Assembly (NCBI GenBank): GCA_964546955.1
Contig: CAZJLP010000057.1
Coordinates: 1 to 31,599 of the forward strand
Reading direction: 5' to 3'
Origin: CAZJLP01 sp964546955
GTDB taxonomy: Bacteria; Verrucomicrobiota; Verrucomicrobiia; Opitutales; Opitutaceae
DNA length: 31,599 nt
Of this stretch, positions 23,853-31,235 are shown one piece after another. The position numbers and the translations under genes are program-made. The notes beneath the pieces were generated by a model that searched no databases, was not told where the DNA came from, and saw only the letters and a list, made by a program, of their open reading frames with translations. Numbering within the stretch: the first letter of the stretch is position 1; every line of letters starts with the position of its first letter.

Positions 23853-24736
23853 GTGCCAAAAACGACACGCGCGTTCAGGTCATACCCATCGCGCAGATCC
23901 GGATCGTGAATCCCCGTGCGCGGGAAAAAAAGAAGTTCGACGAGATTGTCGAAAGCATCGCCACGGTCGGGTTGAAAAAACCGATCACCGTTACGGCGAC
24001 GGGCAAAGACGCCGCCGGAGCGCCGACCTATGATTTGATCTGCGGCCAAGGCCGGCTCGAAGCGTTCGTCGCGCTGGAGCAGAAAGAAATTCCGGCCTTC
24101 GTTCGTGGGATGTCCAACACGGAGGGCATGCTCGCAAGCCTGGTCGAAAATATCGCCCGTCGAAAGATGTCGGCGCTCGATCAGATGAAGACCGTGCAGT
24201 GGATGAAAGAGCAGGGTCATTCTGCTGCGGACATCGCCACAAAGACCGGTCTCAGCGAAGGCTACATCAAGCTGATACTCGGACTGCTCCGCAACGGTGA
24301 GGAGCGGCTGTTGGATGCGGTGCTGCAACGGCGCATTCCCATCGCAATCGCGGTTAAGATCTCAGGAATGTCCGACGACGACGCCCAACGCATCATGATG
24401 GAGGCGTATGAGCGGAAGGAGATGACCCAAAAGACGCTCGGTGCCTTTAAGCGGGTCGTCGAACAGCGGAAGTTTTTCGGCCGGAGCGGAGGCCTGCGGG
24501 CGAAGAACGGGGTGAAGAAGGCAAGCGTCGATAGCATGGTGCTGGCTTACAAGCGCGAGTCCCAGCGCCAACGACTCATGGTGAAGAAGGCGAAGATTTG
24601 CGAGGTACGCCTCCTGGCCGTGTCGGCCGCTTTCAATCTCCTGATGGCCGACGAAGACTTCGTGAATCTGCTTCGTGCCGAAGGATTGTCCACGATGCCA
24701 AAGTACCTCGCGGAGCGGGCCAAAAAATCCGCATGA
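23849..24736 (+). CDS. ParB N-terminal-domain protein
   Basis: A 295-residue ParB-like protein. The N-terminal CTPase-type domain runs from IPIAQIRIVNPRAREKKKFDEIVESI to ICGQGRLEAFVAL (GQGRLEA 66-72, in place of the GxxRxxA of ParB), then ENIARRKMSALDQ (100-112). A helix-turn-helix follows (HSAADIATKTGLSEGYIKLILGL). The C-terminal half is helical and basic, without the plasmid ParB dimer domain. Its ATG overlaps the recombinase stop (ATGA), so the two are coupled. No ParA ATPase is present in the unit, so ordinary plasmid segregation is unlikely; DNA binding at the element ends or regulation of recombination is more plausible. Confidence 0.88.
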   Translation: MSAKNDTRVQVIPIAQIRIVNPRAREKKKFDEIVESIATVGLKKPITVTATGKDAAGAPTYDLICGQGRLEAFVALEQKEIPAFVRGMSNTEGMLASLVENIARRKMSALDQMKTVQWMKEQGHSAADIATKTGLSEGYIKLILGLLRNGEERLLDAVLQRRIPIAIAVKISGMSDDDAQRIMMEAYERKEMTQKTLGAFKRVVEQRKFFGRSGGLRAKNGVKKASVDSMVLAYKRESQRQRLMVKKAKICEVRLLAVSAAFNLLMADEDFVNLLRAEGLSTMPKYLAERAKKSA

Positions 24737-25611
24737 GCACGTCAGTAAGAGCTGCGTTTGATTTCGACGGCATCACGGTGCCGCTAGATGCCATCTTGCC
24801 AATCCGGACGATTAAGCAAAGCGATCACGCGTTCGGGAAGTTTCGGGCGATCGTGGCCTCGATCAAAGAGGTCGGCGTGATCGAGCCATTGGTCGTCCAT
24901 CCCGAACGGGGCAGATCAGGGAAATACGTCCTCCTGGATGGGCACCTCCGGTTGCGGGCGCTGAGCGAACTCGGGGTCACCGAAACCTTCTGTATCGTTG
25001 CCACCACCGACGACGCGTTCAGCTACAATCACCAGGTCAATCGCATCTCGATCATCCAAGAGCACAAGATGATCATGCGCGCGATCGACCGGGGAGTTAC
25101 GCCGGAGCAGATCGCGAAAGCACTGGCCGTCAATGTGGAGAAAATCGTCGCGGGAATGAACCTCCTGGAGGGTATTCATCCTGATGCTGTCGAGCTGTTG
25201 AAGGATAAGCCCATCACGACGCTGGCATTGCAGATTCTGAGAAAAGCGAAACCCGTCCGACAAATCGACATGGCGCACCTGATGGTGAGTGGAAACAATT
25301 TCACGCGGGCCTATGCCGAAGCGCTCATTATTGGCACCCCGCCGGATCAGCTCGTGCGCGGTTCTAAGACCAAAACGAAGGGACTGACGGCTGAGGAACT
25401 CGCGCGCCTCGAAGCCGAGATGGAAACCTTGGAACGCGATTTTCGGCTTAGTCAGGACGGCTTCGGTGAAAACTCGCTGCACCTCAATGGAACCCAGCGC
25501 TACGTGAAGCGCCTGCTGGATAATCCCAAAATCAAACGCTTTCTCGGCACCAGATATCCGGAATTGCTGGACGAATTCGAAGATTTGGCCGCGCTGCAAT
25601 CCCTGGGCTGA
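24733..25611 (+). CDS. ParB/RepB-like partition protein
   Basis: A 292-residue second ParB-like protein, starting at an ATGA overlap with the first (a longer upstream start at 24598 would overlap by 139 bases and is rejected). It has FRAIVASIKEVGVIEPLVVHP, then LLDGHLRLRALSELG (GHLRLRA 70-76), NRISIIQEHKMIMRAIDRGVTPEQIAKAL with the helix-turn-helix, and a C-terminus (about 210-290) that matches the RepB plasmid-partition C-terminal domain (ELARLEAEMETLERDF ... LNGTQRYVKRLLDNPKIKRFL). With the preceding gene it makes an unequal ParB pair. Partner of the recombinase, mechanism unknown. Confidence 0.88.
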   Translation: MSTSVRAAFDFDGITVPLDAILPIRTIKQSDHAFGKFRAIVASIKEVGVIEPLVVHPERGRSGKYVLLDGHLRLRALSELGVTETFCIVATTDDAFSYNHQVNRISIIQEHKMIMRAIDRGVTPEQIAKALAVNVEKIVAGMNLLEGIHPDAVELLKDKPITTLALQILRKAKPVRQIDMAHLMVSGNNFTRAYAEALIIGTPPDQLVRGSKTKTKGLTAEELARLEAEMETLERDFRLSQDGFGENSLHLNGTQRYVKRLLDNPKIKRFLGTRYPELLDEFEDLAALQSLG

Positions 25612-25725
25612 ACCATTCACAGTTTAGCGGGTTGGCGCCCGTAAGCCGCAACGTCCAAAGCCGCGAGGCGAATAAGGGCACGAGGCCGTGAGGCTTGGTG
25701 GAAATTACGTTCTTTCTGTGTAAAC

Positions 25726-25786
25726 GGAGCCCGCCGCCGCGGCCGGGCGGGCTCCCTTGCACGGCTACCGAATGCGGTAGCCGTGC
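25726..25786. terminator. twin hairpins between convergent genes
   Basis: Stem 1: GGAGCCCGCC/GGCGGGCTCC (25726-25735/25746-25755). Stem 2: GCACGGCTACCG/CGGTAGCCGTGC (25759-25770/25775-25786), 12 perfect pairs with an AATG loop. They lie between the ParB/RepB gene and the convergent RadC gene and can end both transcripts. Confidence 0.75.
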
Positions 25787-25793
25787 GGAAACG

Positions 25794-26246
25794 TCAGATG
25801 AGGCCGGCGTCCCTGAAGGAATAGAAGCCACGACCTTGCGGGTCCGCTTTCGGCTCACCGCAAACAACGTGGTCGAGAAGCTGGATGTCGAGGACGCGCG
25901 CCGCGTCTCGCAGCAGGCGGGTCACCTGGATGTCAGCTGAACTTGGTGCCGGGTCTCCGGAAGGATGGTTGTGCGCGACGATCAAGGCTACCGCGCCTGC
26001 CAGGATCGCTCCACGGAAGACTTCCTTCGGCGAAACCAACGTCCCAGTCGCAGTGCCGAGCGTGATCAGATGGCGACCCAGGGGGTGATTCTTTCGATCG
26101 AGATAGACACAGTAGAACGCCTCTTGCATCGGATTCTCGTCGAAGGCCGAACGGAGGTATTCGGCAACCTTGGACGGCTGGTCGAGTTTAACGTCTTCGC
26201 CGAGTGAAACGAGGGAGTAGACCATCTTAGCTTCAAAAACGCGCAT
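25794..26246 (-). CDS. RadC/JAMM-domain protein
   Basis: A 150-residue RadC family (JAB1/MPN metalloprotease fold) protein. The metal motif HNHPSGDPAPSSAD (92-105) gives HxH-x7-SxxD, complete and fitting a zinc site, and the AFYCVYLDRKNHPLGRHLITLGT region precedes it. The helix-hairpin-helix part of longer chromosomal RadC is absent, as in the short copies common on mobile elements. The ATG at 26246 is preferred to the start further upstream because the conserved fold begins there; no clear ribosome binding site is seen, and a 12-bp perfect palindrome (26254-26265) sits 8 bases upstream. It faces the recombinase operon and may belong to the same element. Confidence 0.88.
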   Translation of the reverse strand: MRVFEAKMVYSLVSLGEDVKLDQPSKVAEYLRSAFDENPMQEAFYCVYLDRKNHPLGRHLITLGTATGTLVSPKEVFRGAILAGAVALIVAHNHPSGDPAPSSADIQVTRLLRDAARVLDIQLLDHVVCGEPKADPQGRGFYSFRDAGLI

Positions 26247-26561
26247 AGTGAGCGCTCGCGCGAGCCGCGTTACCCTACTCAACTTCGTATTGAGTGATCG
26301 CGGGTGCTGCCCGATTGAGCGCCCGCTCGGGATGGGCGAAAAGTCAAAGCGCTGAATGGAGCGCCGAGGCGGCGGATTTATCCGCAACGAGGGGGAAGCG
26401 GAATGTTTGCGCGGGGTGGAGGCCGAAGGCACTACCTTGACCGCCCATAAAATGGGGAGCTACGGACGGGGCAGAGCTAGAAAGAATCGAGCGCAGCGAG
26501 CATCGAGCCTTGCGTTGTTCCTTCGGACCCCTGACGTGATCTCGCTGATTTTTGCGGACAG
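26247..26561. other. gene-free spacer upstream of RadC
   Basis: No gene is supported in these 315 bases. The palindrome GCTCGCGCGAGC (26254-26265) is the only clear structure and could be an operator for the leftward RadC gene. Confidence 0.4.
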
Positions 26562-27299
26562 CTACCTGAGACCTAAGACGTCCTGCATGTCATAAAGTCC
26601 GGGTCTTTGGGATTTGATCCACTGCGCCGCACGCAAGGCCCCGCGCGCAAAGATGGAGCGGTCCGCAGCCTTGTGCGTGAGTTCAATGCGCTCACCCAAT
26701 GCAGCGAAAATCACACTGTGGTCGCCGACAACGTCACCGCCACGCAGCGCATGAACACCGACCTCCGTCGTATTGCGTTCCCCTGTGATTCCCGCGCGTC
26801 CATGCCGCACGGCCTCCTCGGTCAATTTGCGCTCTTCCAAAATAATCTGAAGCAATCCTGCCGCTGTTCCGCTGGGGGCGTCCTTTTTGAAGCGGTGATG
26901 CATCTCGACCACCTCGGCATCGTAATCTGCTCCCAAGATCGCGGATGCGCGCTGGGTCAGACCGAAGAGCAGATTCACGCCAACGGAGTAATTGCCCGTC
27001 CAAACAGTCGGAATGTTTGCGGCCTCGATCCTCAATCGCTGCTTCTCCTCAGGGGGATGCCCCGTTGTTCCTATGACGAGTGGCTTGCGGTGCACAACCG
27101 CGAGCTCGATGACATGTGAGGTGATTTCGTGGGAACTGAAATCCATCACGACGTCGGCTCGCTGGATCGCGTCAGCGAGGGCGTCGTTTCTGCCGAGTGG
27201 AAACGCGATGACTGCGCCGTGTTCGGGAGCCGCCGTAGTGATCGCGCGCCCCGTCCGTCCTCTCGCGCCTAAAAGAGCTATCTGGAGCACGACGCTCAT
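26562..27299 (-). CDS. dapB: 4-hydroxy-tetrahydrodipicolinate reductase
   Basis: A 245-residue DapB, the NAD(P)H-dependent step of lysine and diaminopimelate synthesis. The nucleotide motif is ALLGARGRTGRA (GxxGxxG at 11-17). DFSSHE, LVIGTTGHPPEE, GNYSVGVNLLF and the active-site EMHHRFKKDAPSGTA (His134-His135, Lys138/139, SGTA 143-146) are intact. An in-frame ATG two codons upstream (27305) is rejected because GAGGTG sits right against it, while it has good spacing to the ATG at 27299. The closing motif is AAQWIKSQRPGLYDMQDVLG. It is a housekeeping gene, so the element at 21.5-26.4 kb may have inserted beside it. Confidence 0.96.
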   Translation of the reverse strand: MSVVLQIALLGARGRTGRAITTAAPEHGAVIAFPLGRNDALADAIQRADVVMDFSSHEITSHVIELAVVHRKPLVIGTTGHPPEEKQRLRIEAANIPTVWTGNYSVGVNLLFGLTQRASAILGADYDAEVVEMHHRFKKDAPSGTAAGLLQIILEERKLTEEAVRHGRAGITGERNTTEVGVHALRGGDVVGDHSVIFAALGERIELTHKAADRSIFARGALRAAQWIKSQRPGLYDMQDVLGLR

Positions 27300-27395
27300 C
27301 CGCATCTCACCTCGATTAGGCGCGTCCTATTGGCGTGTTCAGAAAGCCGCATAACGGCCAACCAAGGGAGTTGTGCGTGCTGCGCAATCATATGG

Positions 27396-28028
27396 CTACT
27401 GTGCCCCCTCCGGAGGGGGGCCGCTGGTGTGGACACTTGAATGCGAAAAGCTGCTGCGCGTTCGCGTGAACGTCAGGCCATAATGGTACGGTGCCAGTTC
27501 GAAAGGACCGGCTGTGAGTTCCAATCCGCCTGCGGCATCCGCCCACTCGACGATCTGCTCGGGTGCCGGCCGGATGTCCTCGCTCGGGCCACGGGGCGTC
27601 TGGATATCCGTTCGCCAGTGAATCACGGCTACTACCCCTCCCAACCGCACGACACGGCCGGTTTCGCGCAGTAACTCGACCGGTGATTCGCCGTGGAGGA
27701 TGTTGAACAGTAGCCCTGCATCACACGACCCGTCTTGGAGACCGTAGCCGACGGCGAAAACGTCGCGGTGGGTCACCGAGATATTGGTGAGGCCGGCATG
27801 TGCGGCGCGTGTCGCTGTTCGTGCGAGCATTGCGTCGTCAATGTCGAACGCGTGGACGCGGCCTGCGATTCGTCGCGCGAGAGGCACAGTGAAGGTGCCG
27901 TAGCCGCAACCGAGTTCCGCGACATCTGCGGTGTTCCCACCCAAGGGAAAGTGCGCTAAGATCGATTCTGGATCGAGGAGCGTTTCCCAATAGTCCTCCG
28001 CTGGCATTCCACTCTCGCGGAGTTTCAT
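27396..28028 (-). CDS. class I SAM-dependent methyltransferase
   Basis: A 210-residue methyltransferase. The SAM motif I is VAELGCGYGTFTVPLA (Gly-rich loop at 38-44), with an acidic FDIDDAM at the second strand and a DAGLLFNILHG motif IV-like region. The start ATG overlaps the stop of the ArsR-rhodanese gene by four bases (ATGA), so the two are one translation unit, a pairing seen in metal or sulfur response operons. The substrate could be arsenite or a thiol, but the cysteines of ArsM are not present, so I do not call it ArsM. The C-terminal tail is Pro/Ser-rich and weakly conserved. Confidence 0.82.
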   Translation of the reverse strand: MKLRESGMPAEDYWETLLDPESILAHFPLGGNTADVAELGCGYGTFTVPLARRIAGRVHAFDIDDAMLARTATRAAHAGLTNISVTHRDVFAVGYGLQDGSCDAGLLFNILHGESPVELLRETGRVVRLGGVVAVIHWRTDIQTPRGPSEDIRPAPEQIVEWADAAGGLELTAGPFELAPYHYGLTFTRTRSSFSHSSVHTSGPPPEGAQ

Positions 28029-28753
28029 AAGGATACCTTACGTTTGGTTCGCTCGGCCCTCTGCATCCGTTTGGTCCGGGGTGCCGCGATAGCTGCTGCT
28101 ATCGGAAGGCCACGGGCGCGCCAGTCAGGAAGTCCGATTTCCAAACGCTTGGCCTTGAAGCCGCGTTTTGTCAGCAAGGCTACAGCGGCGTCAGACTGTA
28201 CACAGTATGGACCCCGGCAATAAGCGACGATCTGCGCGCGCTTGGGCAATTCCTTCAGTCGTGACTGCAATTCTCTCAGCGGAACGGACACGGCGCCGGC
28301 AATGTGCGCATCGGCAAATTCCTCCGGGGGTCGAACATCGATGAGGATCGTGCTCCTGTCGTTCAACCGTTCTTGCAGCTCCTCTGCTGTGACGGCAATT
28401 GTGCCTGTCCGCGGTTTCAGGAACTCTTGCAGGGCTTGCTGAACGTCAGCGACGTTGGTCTCGCCAAAATTGCGAATGGCGTTCCAGACGGCGAAGATCC
28501 CGTTATCGCAGGCGCGGTAGTAGGCAAACAGCCCGTCGCGCCGCACCTGCACCATGCGCGCTTGGCGCAATACTTGAAGATGCTGGGAGACGTTAGCGAC
28601 CGAGAGCGCTGTCAGGTCAGCGAGTTCCTCGACGCTGCGTTCCGCTTGGAACAGCATCTCCAGCAACTCAAGGCGTGCCCCACTGCTGAGAACCTGCCCG
28701 ATATGGGCGAACTGCGCGAAGACGTGACGTTTGTCCGGCATTTCACTATTCAA
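28025..28753 (-). CDS. ArsR-type regulator fused to rhodanese domain
   Basis: A 242-residue fusion (238 from the alternative start). Residues 10-95 form an ArsR/SmtB winged helix (LEMLFQAERSVEELADLTAL, then SVANVSQHLQVLRQARMVQV), with few Cys. Residues 120-215 are a rhodanese with the active Cys179 in IVAYCRGPYC, so it may sense reactive sulfur (persulfide) or a related oxidant. A basic tail follows. The start may be TTG at 28753 (AAGGA five bases upstream) or ATG at 28741; the TTG start fits the ribosome binding site better. A perfect dyad covers this site. The coupled methyltransferase is probably its target. Confidence 0.85.
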   Translation of the reverse strand: MNSEMPDKRHVFAQFAHIGQVLSSGARLELLEMLFQAERSVEELADLTALSVANVSQHLQVLRQARMVQVRRDGLFAYYRACDNGIFAVWNAIRNFGETNVADVQQALQEFLKPRTGTIAVTAEELQERLNDRSTILIDVRPPEEFADAHIAGAVSVPLRELQSRLKELPKRAQIVAYCRGPYCVQSDAAVALLTKRGFKAKRLEIGLPDWRARGLPIAAAIAAPRTKRMQRAERTKRKVSL

Positions 28754-28771
28754 GCGGTTCCTTGAATAGTG
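28744..28771 (-). promoter_or_regulatory. perfect dyad operator over start of the ArsR-rhodanese gene
   Basis: CACTATTCAAG (28744-28754) and CTTGAATAGTG (28761-28771) form an 11-bp perfect inverted repeat with a 6-base spacer. It covers the AAGGA ribosome binding site and TTG start of the ArsR-rhodanese gene. ArsR repressors bind such TTGAAT-type dyads; this is a likely autoregulatory operator. Confidence 0.8.
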
Positions 28772-28850
28772 TCCATCTCGTTTATCGACTCATCAGTGGG
28801 TGGAATGGATAAGGGTGCCGCACGCAACTGCTAGGACCGTAAGAGCGTAG

Positions 28851-29039
28851 TCACTTCGCGAGCGCCTTCAGGCGAGCATTGATGACCTTGATGTCGATCT
28901 CCGCACCCGTGACGGTGGCACGCGCCTTTGCGAGCCGCACTTCGGCTTGAAGAAGTTCTTTCTTAAGCGTTGTGAGTTCGTCGGGTGCGTCACTGCCGCG
29001 CGAACGCGCGGCGGGAAGTTCTGCGGTGCCATTGTTCAT
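28851..29039 (-). CDS. small hypothetical protein, probable coiled coil
   Basis: A 62-residue open frame starting at ATG 29039. The first 20 residues are Gly/Ser/Ala-rich; residues 22-62 (LTTLKKELLQAEVRLAKARAT, then VTGAEIDIKVINARLKALAK) show a heptad-like pattern of Leu, Val, Ile and Ala that could form a coiled coil. There is no recognisable domain and no good ribosome binding site (upstream is GGTCATCATC). It lies between the ArsR operon and the GIY-YIG gene and could be a real small protein or a chance frame. Confidence 0.4.
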   Translation of the reverse strand: MNNGTAELPAARSRGSDAPDELTTLKKELLQAEVRLAKARATVTGAEIDIKVINARLKALAK

Positions 29040-29285
29040 GATGATGACCGGTCGTGCCGGTGTTGATGGTTAATTCGGGCGGAGAATGCCGCCGGCGACG
29101 AATGCCGCTGAATCGAGGGAATCGCCTTCTTGGCCGATGGCAGCGGCGCGCTCCTACCGGAAACGCGGGAGTCGAGGTCCCGAAAAAAGGGAGCGGCTGG
29201 AAGCCGCACCTGATCGCTGCGATAGGCGGCCGCTAGTTATTCGGAAATTCACCCGCGCCTTAGCCCCCAGTGGCGCTTGAGCGGT

Positions 29286-29302
29286 TATATTCCTGGAATA
29301 TA
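29286..29302. promoter_or_regulatory. AT-rich palindrome before the GIY-YIG gene
   Basis: TATATTCC and GGAATATA flank a single T (29286-29302), 41 bases upstream of the start at 29344. The palindrome is AT-rich in an otherwise GC-rich region and may be an operator of the downstream unit. Confidence 0.45.
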
Positions 29303-29343
29303 CAAACTCTTGCGAATGCGGCGCCTTTGAAACAAACAACGTC

Positions 29344-29883
29344 ATGCCCCAGCCAGCGGTTAACGAAGCCACAGTAGACGCATACTTGGCAGATTTTTTG
29401 CGCCATAAGTGCTCGTTCATTCTTTCACCAACTCAGTGGAAGAAGTTCACACTGGCGACACAGCTAAAATGGGAGCATCGACCTTTCTCCGACCAAAGCA
29501 TTACCTTGATTCCGGAAAGCCGCGGAATATACGCCCATTCGATCAGTTTGAACGTCGGCAATATGCCACCGACCAATTACGTAACCTACGTTGGGTTGGT
29601 TGGAGACCAAAAGAAAACGGGACCGAAAGGAGACAAGCGGCACTTGCGCCAGCGTTTCAAGGAATACCTGAAGGAGAAAGCAGAGCTCGGCCGTCCGCTA
29701 GTATGGGAAATGTTGAAGCAATACGACGGACACATGCTGTTCCATTATGCGGAGGTCTCGGATTACTCCGTGAGCTTACATCAAGTCGAGACGGCTCTAT
29801 TGGACGCGCTTCTTCCGCCGTGTAATCAAAATGACTTTAGCTTAAACATCAAACAGGCTCATGAGCTCGCCTACAGAAAGTAA
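29344..29883 (+). CDS. GIY-YIG nuclease-like protein
   Basis: A 179-residue protein. The C-terminal part fits a GIY-YIG endonuclease: GIY at 61-63 (ESRGIYAHSISLN), YVG at 82-84 (NYVTYVGLVGDQK), the conserved Arg in RHLRQRFKEYL (Arg102/Arg104), the acidic Glu149 in QVETALLDALLP and Asn161 (PPCNQND) closing the fold. A 17-residue insert separates GIY and YIG, longer than usual. The first 55 residues (DAYLADFLRHKCSFILSPTQWKKF) look like a helical DNA-binding cap. No good ribosome binding site precedes the ATG at 29344. The next gene overlaps it by 23 bases, so they form one operon. GIY-YIG nucleases cut DNA, including modified DNA in defence systems. Confidence 0.7.
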   Translation: MPQPAVNEATVDAYLADFLRHKCSFILSPTQWKKFTLATQLKWEHRPFSDQSITLIPESRGIYAHSISLNVGNMPPTNYVTYVGLVGDQKKTGPKGDKRHLRQRFKEYLKEKAELGRPLVWEMLKQYDGHMLFHYAEVSDYSVSLHQVETALLDALLPPCNQNDFSLNIKQAHELAYRK

Positions 29884-31174
29884 TTCCGTGTCCGCGTCGC
29901 TTTCACTTCCGGCGATTCGTGGAAAAATGGGCAATTGGACTTTCTATTCCTCAGTAATGCCGATGATCGAGCTGGCGAAGCGGGTCAATTACGCTGAAGA
30001 AATCCACACTAACCCCGGACTTTCAGAAATGATTCAACGGAAGTTGTCCGGCGCGAGAGCGACAGAAATTTGCCGCTACCTAACCGAGCGCCCGGATCGC
30101 TTTTTCAACTCCCTTGTGATCGCATTTTACGAAGGCCCTCCAACTTGGTTCTCGGGCGCGATCACGCCTCCTGCCTCGTTGGGGATCGGCCGCTCTTTTG
30201 ACATCGAAGACATCCGAGAGTCCGGTTCGCAGCTGGGCGTTCTCCAGTTGAATGGCAACGAAAAGCTGTTCGCGCTTGATGGGCAGCACCGCTTGTCGGG
30301 AATCAAAGCAGCGTATAAAAGAGAGCAGTTACCCATCGATGATTGCGTTCCCGTGATCTTTGTTGCGCACGTTAACGACGCGAATGGCATTCGGAGAAGC
30401 CGGGAGATTTTTACGACACTAAACAAGGAGGCGAAGAAGGTCGGGGTCGGCGACATTATCGCGCTGGATGAAAATGACCCAGCCGCGATCGTCACGCGAA
30501 TGCTCGTGGAGGGGAAAAGTGGTTTGTCTGGAGGCAAGGTGGCATACAAGCAGACTGAATCGATCGACCCGCGGATTGACGTGAATTGTGTAACGACCAT
30601 CGCTAACATCTATTTTAGCGTTCTTAACCTATTCCGTGCTTTTTATTATAAAACGAAAACGATTCGAGAGATCGCAGCGCTGCCTAGACCGGATGAAAAG
30701 GTTCTGCAGGAGCTGTGTGGCATTGCTGAGAAGTTTTATGCGTCCGCGGGGAAATATTTCCCGGATTTCGGCGAGGTCATGTCGGCAAAGGACGATGCTA
30801 CCGCGATAATCGCGGCAAACCGCGGCCAAGACGGGGGGCATCTATTGTTCAGGCCCGTCGGCATAACAATTCTGACTAGTTTGGTGTGCCAGTTGAAAAC
30901 GCAGCATCCGAAGTTGACGGTCGAAGGCTGCGTCAAGCGCGCATCGGCAATACCGGTCGTCCTTAACGAAGCTCCCTATCGCGACGTTCTTTGGGAATCA
31001 CGCAGGTCAAAAATGCGCCCGAATGGAAAGAAGGTGATCATTGATCTGCTGGGGCATGAGTTGGGCTTGCCGCAGGGGAAATTCTACAAAAGGGCTCTTG
31101 AGGAGTACGAAGCGCTGACAAAAAGAAAATTCGCCGGGAGCGCTCGACGGCGGAAACGAAAAGCTGCCTCCTGA
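29861..31174 (+). CDS. DGQHR-domain protein (DndB-like)
   Basis: A 437-residue protein with the signature ALDGQHRLSGIKAA (DGQHR at 140-144), then a strand VPVIFVAHV and FTTLNKEAKKVGVGD (184-198), which together define the DGQHR/DndB family (ParB-like DNA-sulfur-modification proteins). DndB acts as a regulator of dnd phosphorothioation operons. This protein is longer than typical DndB (about 350-380), with a helical C-terminus (RALEEYEALTKRKF, then a basic tail RRRKRKAAS). Its start ATG 29861 overlaps the previous gene by 23 bases. Neighbours are a GIY-YIG protein and a dnd-associated domain, but no dndC/D/E in view. Confidence 0.82.
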   Translation: MSSPTESNSVSASLSLPAIRGKMGNWTFYSSVMPMIELAKRVNYAEEIHTNPGLSEMIQRKLSGARATEICRYLTERPDRFFNSLVIAFYEGPPTWFSGAITPPASLGIGRSFDIEDIRESGSQLGVLQLNGNEKLFALDGQHRLSGIKAAYKREQLPIDDCVPVIFVAHVNDANGIRRSREIFTTLNKEAKKVGVGDIIALDENDPAAIVTRMLVEGKSGLSGGKVAYKQTESIDPRIDVNCVTTIANIYFSVLNLFRAFYYKTKTIREIAALPRPDEKVLQELCGIAEKFYASAGKYFPDFGEVMSAKDDATAIIAANRGQDGGHLLFRPVGITILTSLVCQLKTQHPKLTVEGCVKRASAIPVVLNEAPYRDVLWESRRSKMRPNGKKVIIDLLGHELGLPQGKFYKRALEEYEALTKRKFAGSARRRKRKAAS

Positions 31175-31235
31175 CCAACGGGACTGGCAGTTGCGGTAGC
31201 CCAAGCCGGGAAAGCACGCATACGTAATCTGCTCT

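Noticed and set aside
23905..23925. gaatccccgtg, shared with the tRNA-Glu 3' end, as a possible attachment site
   Set aside because: Only 11 bases match, inside the ParB coding region; likely chance.
24598..24732. Upstream start for the ParB/RepB-like gene
   Set aside because: Would overlap the previous gene by 139 bases with Arg-rich residues lacking conservation; the ATGA junction at 24733 is better.
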